Origin: Bacteroidales bacterium SW299
GTDB taxonomy: Bacteria > Bacteroidota > Bacteroidia > Bacteroidales > Bacteroidaceae
Assembly: GCA_019550975.1 (NCBI GenBank)
Contig: SDWH01000013.1
Coordinates: forward strand, 1 to 64,000
Direction of reading: 5' to 3'
Length of the DNA stretch: 64,000 bases
A program made the position numbers and the translations under genes. The notes beneath the pieces were generated by a model, which saw nothing but the letters and a program-made list of their open reading frames with translations, was not told the DNA's origin and did no database searches. This document shows positions 61,897 through 64,000 of this stretch, piece by piece; positions within the stretch are counted from its first letter, which is position 1, and every line of letters starts with the position of its first letter.

Positions 61897-62871
61897 TCAC
61901 TCCGGGAAGCTTACTTCGTTGATCACCTTGCCGTCCTTCAAGCGGATCCATGTGCGGAAGCCGCGTTCGCCTTCCGTAAGTTCAATGATACGGGCACCGT
62001 TTCCTCCCGGTATGTCATGGTACACTGTCTTTCCTCCGGTAAAGCGGCCGTAGCAGAGAAGCATCCCGTACCAGTTCACCACATAGTCATTCACATGGTC
62101 ATGGCCCACAAAGGTAGCCATCACGTCACCGGCTTCCAGCATGGCTGCAAACAGCCCCGTATTGAGAGCCGGCGCACATGCCTTTTCCTTGCGCGTGCCT
62201 ATCAGCAAAGCCTTTTCATCCTGAGCTGCCTGGTTGTATTCGGGAAGAGGTATATGGAAAAATGCCAGGGCAGGCAGCGGCTTCCCTCCGTTCCTGTCCG
62301 TATACCCTGCGCTCTCTCTGCGGAACCATTCCACCTGCTCGGGCTTGATCCAGTCATATCCCTTCACATCCTTCCGCCCGGAATACGAATGACTGTCAAG
62401 TACATACATCACTGCGGCATCTTTCGCCCCGTCAGAAGAGCGGACCGGAAGGATATAGTTTGTCACTCCCGGAAGGCCTTCCACCGTACCGGTCAGGTTA
62501 TTCGGCTTCGCCTGGATGTAGTCGCTCAACTGCTCTCGGGTCATGCCCTGCTCGTCATCATGGTTGCCCCATGTTACGGCAAAGGGTATATTCCGCGAAA
62601 CGACAGGCTCAAGCGCCTTGTCAAGCCCTTCGGTTGCGGGACGTCCATAAATCAAGTCGCCCGTATAAATGACAAAATCGGGTTTTTCTGCCTCCAGCAC
62701 TTCATTCATGCGCACGGACGCCTCCTCGCTTGCCGGATTGCCGGCCACCCAGTGAACGTCTGTAAACTGCACGATCTTGAACTTTCCGTCGCTTCCGAAA
62801 CGAAGCTGCTGCGCAAACAGGCTGCCTCCCATACAGCACAAGGCAACCAAACAAACAAGTCTATTTTTCAT
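61897..62871 (-). CDS. Secreted calcineurin-like metallophosphoesterase
   Basis: About 324 residues from MKNRLVCLVALCCMGGSLFAQ (signal peptide); an in-frame Met at 62916 would lie in the promoter region. Metal-binding motifs: Asp and His in FTDVHW, GDLIYG, GNHDDEQ, and His in FHIPLPEY and VGHDHVNDY. This matches periplasmic purple-acid-type phosphoesterases that release phosphate from organic or sugar phosphates. Single gene; array B lies beyond its stop. Confidence 0.9.
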   Translation of the reverse strand: MKNRLVCLVALCCMGGSLFAQQLRFGSDGKFKIVQFTDVHWVAGNPASEEASVRMNEVLEAEKPDFVIYTGDLIYGRPATEGLDKALEPVVSRNIPFAVTWGNHDDEQGMTREQLSDYIQAKPNNLTGTVEGLPGVTNYILPVRSSDGAKDAAVMYVLDSHSYSGRKDVKGYDWIKPEQVEWFRRESAGYTDRNGGKPLPALAFFHIPLPEYNQAAQDEKALLIGTRKEKACAPALNTGLFAAMLEAGDVMATFVGHDHVNDYVVNWYGMLLCYGRFTGGKTVYHDIPGGNGARIIELTEGERGFRTWIRLKDGKVINEVSFPE

Positions 62872-62913
62872 AATAAAACCGGTTTTTTGATGAATTATCA
62901 AACGATTTCCGGA

Positions 62914-62943
62914 CAAAAGTAGCTCATGCCCGTTACATCACAA
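62914..62943 (-). promoter_or_regulatory. Promoter of the phosphoesterase gene
   Basis: Minus strand: TTG (62943 to 62941), 19 bp, TACTTTTG (62921 to 62914), 43 bp before the start codon. A second -7-like box TATATTTG lies at 62953 to 62946. Confidence 0.6.
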
Positions 62944-63042
62944 TGACAAATATACAACATCCGTGCGACACTTCGCGGATTTTGTCCTTTTTATTCCGAT
63001 GAAAATCATGGCGGATACAAGCCTAAGAATCCAAATATTTCG

Positions 63043-63050
63043 TATATTTG
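63043..63050 (+). promoter_or_regulatory. -7 box of mutA
   Basis: TATATTTG, 63 bp before the mutA ATG. The leader is AT-rich; no cobalamin riboswitch features (such as a B12-box-like element) were seen. Confidence 0.55.
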
Positions 63051-63112
63051 CTCTCGAAGGCACATGCCCGAACATTATTTTAAATCTGAATATCAACAAA
63101 ACACATCTAATT

Positions 63113-64000
63113 ATGGCAGATAATAAAGAAAAACTGTTTTCAGATTTCCCTCCTGTGTCTACCCAAGAATGGACAGACAAAGTGATGGCAGACCTGAAGG
63201 GGGCCGATTACGAAAAGAAGCTGGTATGGAAAACCAACGAAGGGTTCAAGGTAAAGCCTTTCTACCGCCAGGAAGACATTGAAGGATTGAAAACGACCGA
63301 AGGATTGCCGGGCGAATTTCCCTACATCAGGGGAAACAAGAAAGACGATAACACCTGGTTCATCCGGCAGGACATTGTGGCGGACGATGCAAAGGCTGCC
63401 AACGCCAAGGCACTCGACATTCTGAACAAAGGGGTGGATTCGCTGGGATTCTCCGTAAAAAAGTCCGACTTGAATGCCGAATTCATCCGCACGCTCCTGC
63501 AAGACATCTGTTGCGAATGCATCGAACTGAACTTCTCCACCTGCCAGCGGCACACGCTGCTCCTCGCCCAACTGCTGGCTGACTATTTCAAGGAAAAAGG
63601 ATACAGCCCGGAAAAGCTTCACGGTTCGCTCAACTTCGACCCGATCAGCAAGATGCTGCAAAAGGGGAAAGACGTGAGCGGCGTGTTCGCTTTCGGAAAG
63701 GAAATCGCCGAAACGCTGAAAGACTATCCCAACTTCCGGTGCATTGCAGTCAACTCAGTCATGCTGAACAACTCGGGCGCCTACATTTACCAGGAACTGG
63801 GATATGCACTGGCCTGGGGAAATGAATACATGCGCCAACTGACCGAAGCGGGAGTGCCGGCTGATCTGGCCGCAAAGAAAATCAAGTTCCACTTCGGCAT
63901 CAGCTCAAACTATTTCATGGAAATTGCCAAGTTCCGCGCCGCACGCATGCTTTGGGCAAATATCGTGGCGCAATACAAGCCGGAACGGACAGAATCGTGC
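63113..64000 (+). CDS. mutA: Methylmalonyl-CoA mutase small subunit, 5' part
   Basis: Open from ATG 63113 to the window end (296 codons seen). KLFSDFPPVSTQEWTDKVMADLKGADYEKKLVWKTNEGFKVKPFYR is the diagnostic N-terminus of MutA; AGVPADLAAKKIKFHFGISSNYFMEIAKFRAARMLWANI is the core TIM-barrel segment. With MutB and adenosylcobalamin it interconverts succinyl-CoA and (R)-methylmalonyl-CoA in the propionate pathway used by Bacteroides. mutB is expected just beyond the window. Confidence 0.95.
   Translation, partial: MADNKEKLFSDFPPVSTQEWTDKVMADLKGADYEKKLVWKTNEGFKVKPFYRQEDIEGLKTTEGLPGEFPYIRGNKKDDNTWFIRQDIVADDAKAANAKALDILNKGVDSLGFSVKKSDLNAEFIRTLLQDICCECIELNFSTCQRHTLLLAQLLADYFKEKGYSPEKLHGSLNFDPISKMLQKGKDVSGVFAFGKEIAETLKDYPNFRCIAVNSVMLNNSGAYIYQELGYALAWGNEYMRQLTEAGVPADLAAKKIKFHFGISSNYFMEIAKFRAARMLWANIVAQYKPERTESC

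Noticed and set aside
62872-63112. Cobalamin riboswitch upstream of mutA
   Set aside because: The leader after the -7 box is only about 60 nt and AT-rich, too short for the conserved cobalamin aptamer.

Overview
The window reads as chromosome of a gut Bacteroidales (Bacteroides/Phocaeicola type). The evidence is: TAnnTTTG -7 promoter boxes with upstream TTTG/TTG boxes and almost no Shine-Dalgarno sites; a SusC/SusD polysaccharide utilization locus (PUL); a periplasmic-propeller/AraC regulator; DUF4251 and other Bacteroidetes-type secreted proteins; and methylmalonyl-CoA mutase.

Layout. 1-10.3 kb: a MATE exporter is followed by a Crp/Fnr-type regulator gene that has been split by an insertion of about 8.04 kb (about 1825-9868). 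The two halves join in frame when the insert is removed. The insert begins with a 3' remnant of a mobilisation protein and a frameshifted membrane gene. It then carries an Abi_2/AbiF-type HEPN gene preceded by a structured RNA with its own promoter, and an AraC regulator divergent from a redox cassette (CMD-like protein, EamA exporter, SDR, two aldo/keto reductases). No integrase is visible. 10.6-17.2 kb: an RND tripartite efflux operon with a divergent AraC regulator. 17.4-34.5 kb: a carbohydrate region with a GH127-like enzyme, an esterase-like alpha/beta hydrolase, a beta-lactamase-fold hydrolase, an alginate-lyase-fold protein, an Ig-domain lipoprotein, SusD, SusC, an ECF sigma factor, and a membrane sensor fused directly to AraC DNA-binding domains. 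34.8-41.8 kb: a candidate short RNA, a frameshifted SLC13 transporter, a glycosyltransferase/flippase-like pair, glycerate kinase, and an ECF sigma locus with two mirror-image promoters. 41.9-49.3 kb: EtfB-EtfA-acyl-CoA dehydrogenase interrupted by a decayed S23 four-helix-bundle cassette, then MscS, a thioesterase and an AAE transporter. 50-56 kb: an SF1 helicase, an EamA exporter, an ATPase/DUF4435 pair resembling a compact PARIS-type defence module, and a secreted low-complexity protein. 56-64 kb: an antiporter-TcdA-ABC ATPase-S1 protein operon, asd, a phosphoesterase and the start of mutA.

The most interesting signals are: (1) the AbiF RNA plus HEPN pair in the island; (2) two homologous 80-bp arrays of four 17-bp palindromes with an exact 21-bp period, 44 kb apart and both between convergent genes; (3) the ATPase/DUF4435 pair; (4) the mirror-image ECF promoters TGTAACC-N14-GCGTCTAAAAG; (5) the S23 pseudogene cassette bounded by inverted 9-bp repeat tracts. 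All functional assignments come from reading motifs and family resemblance; no database search was run.
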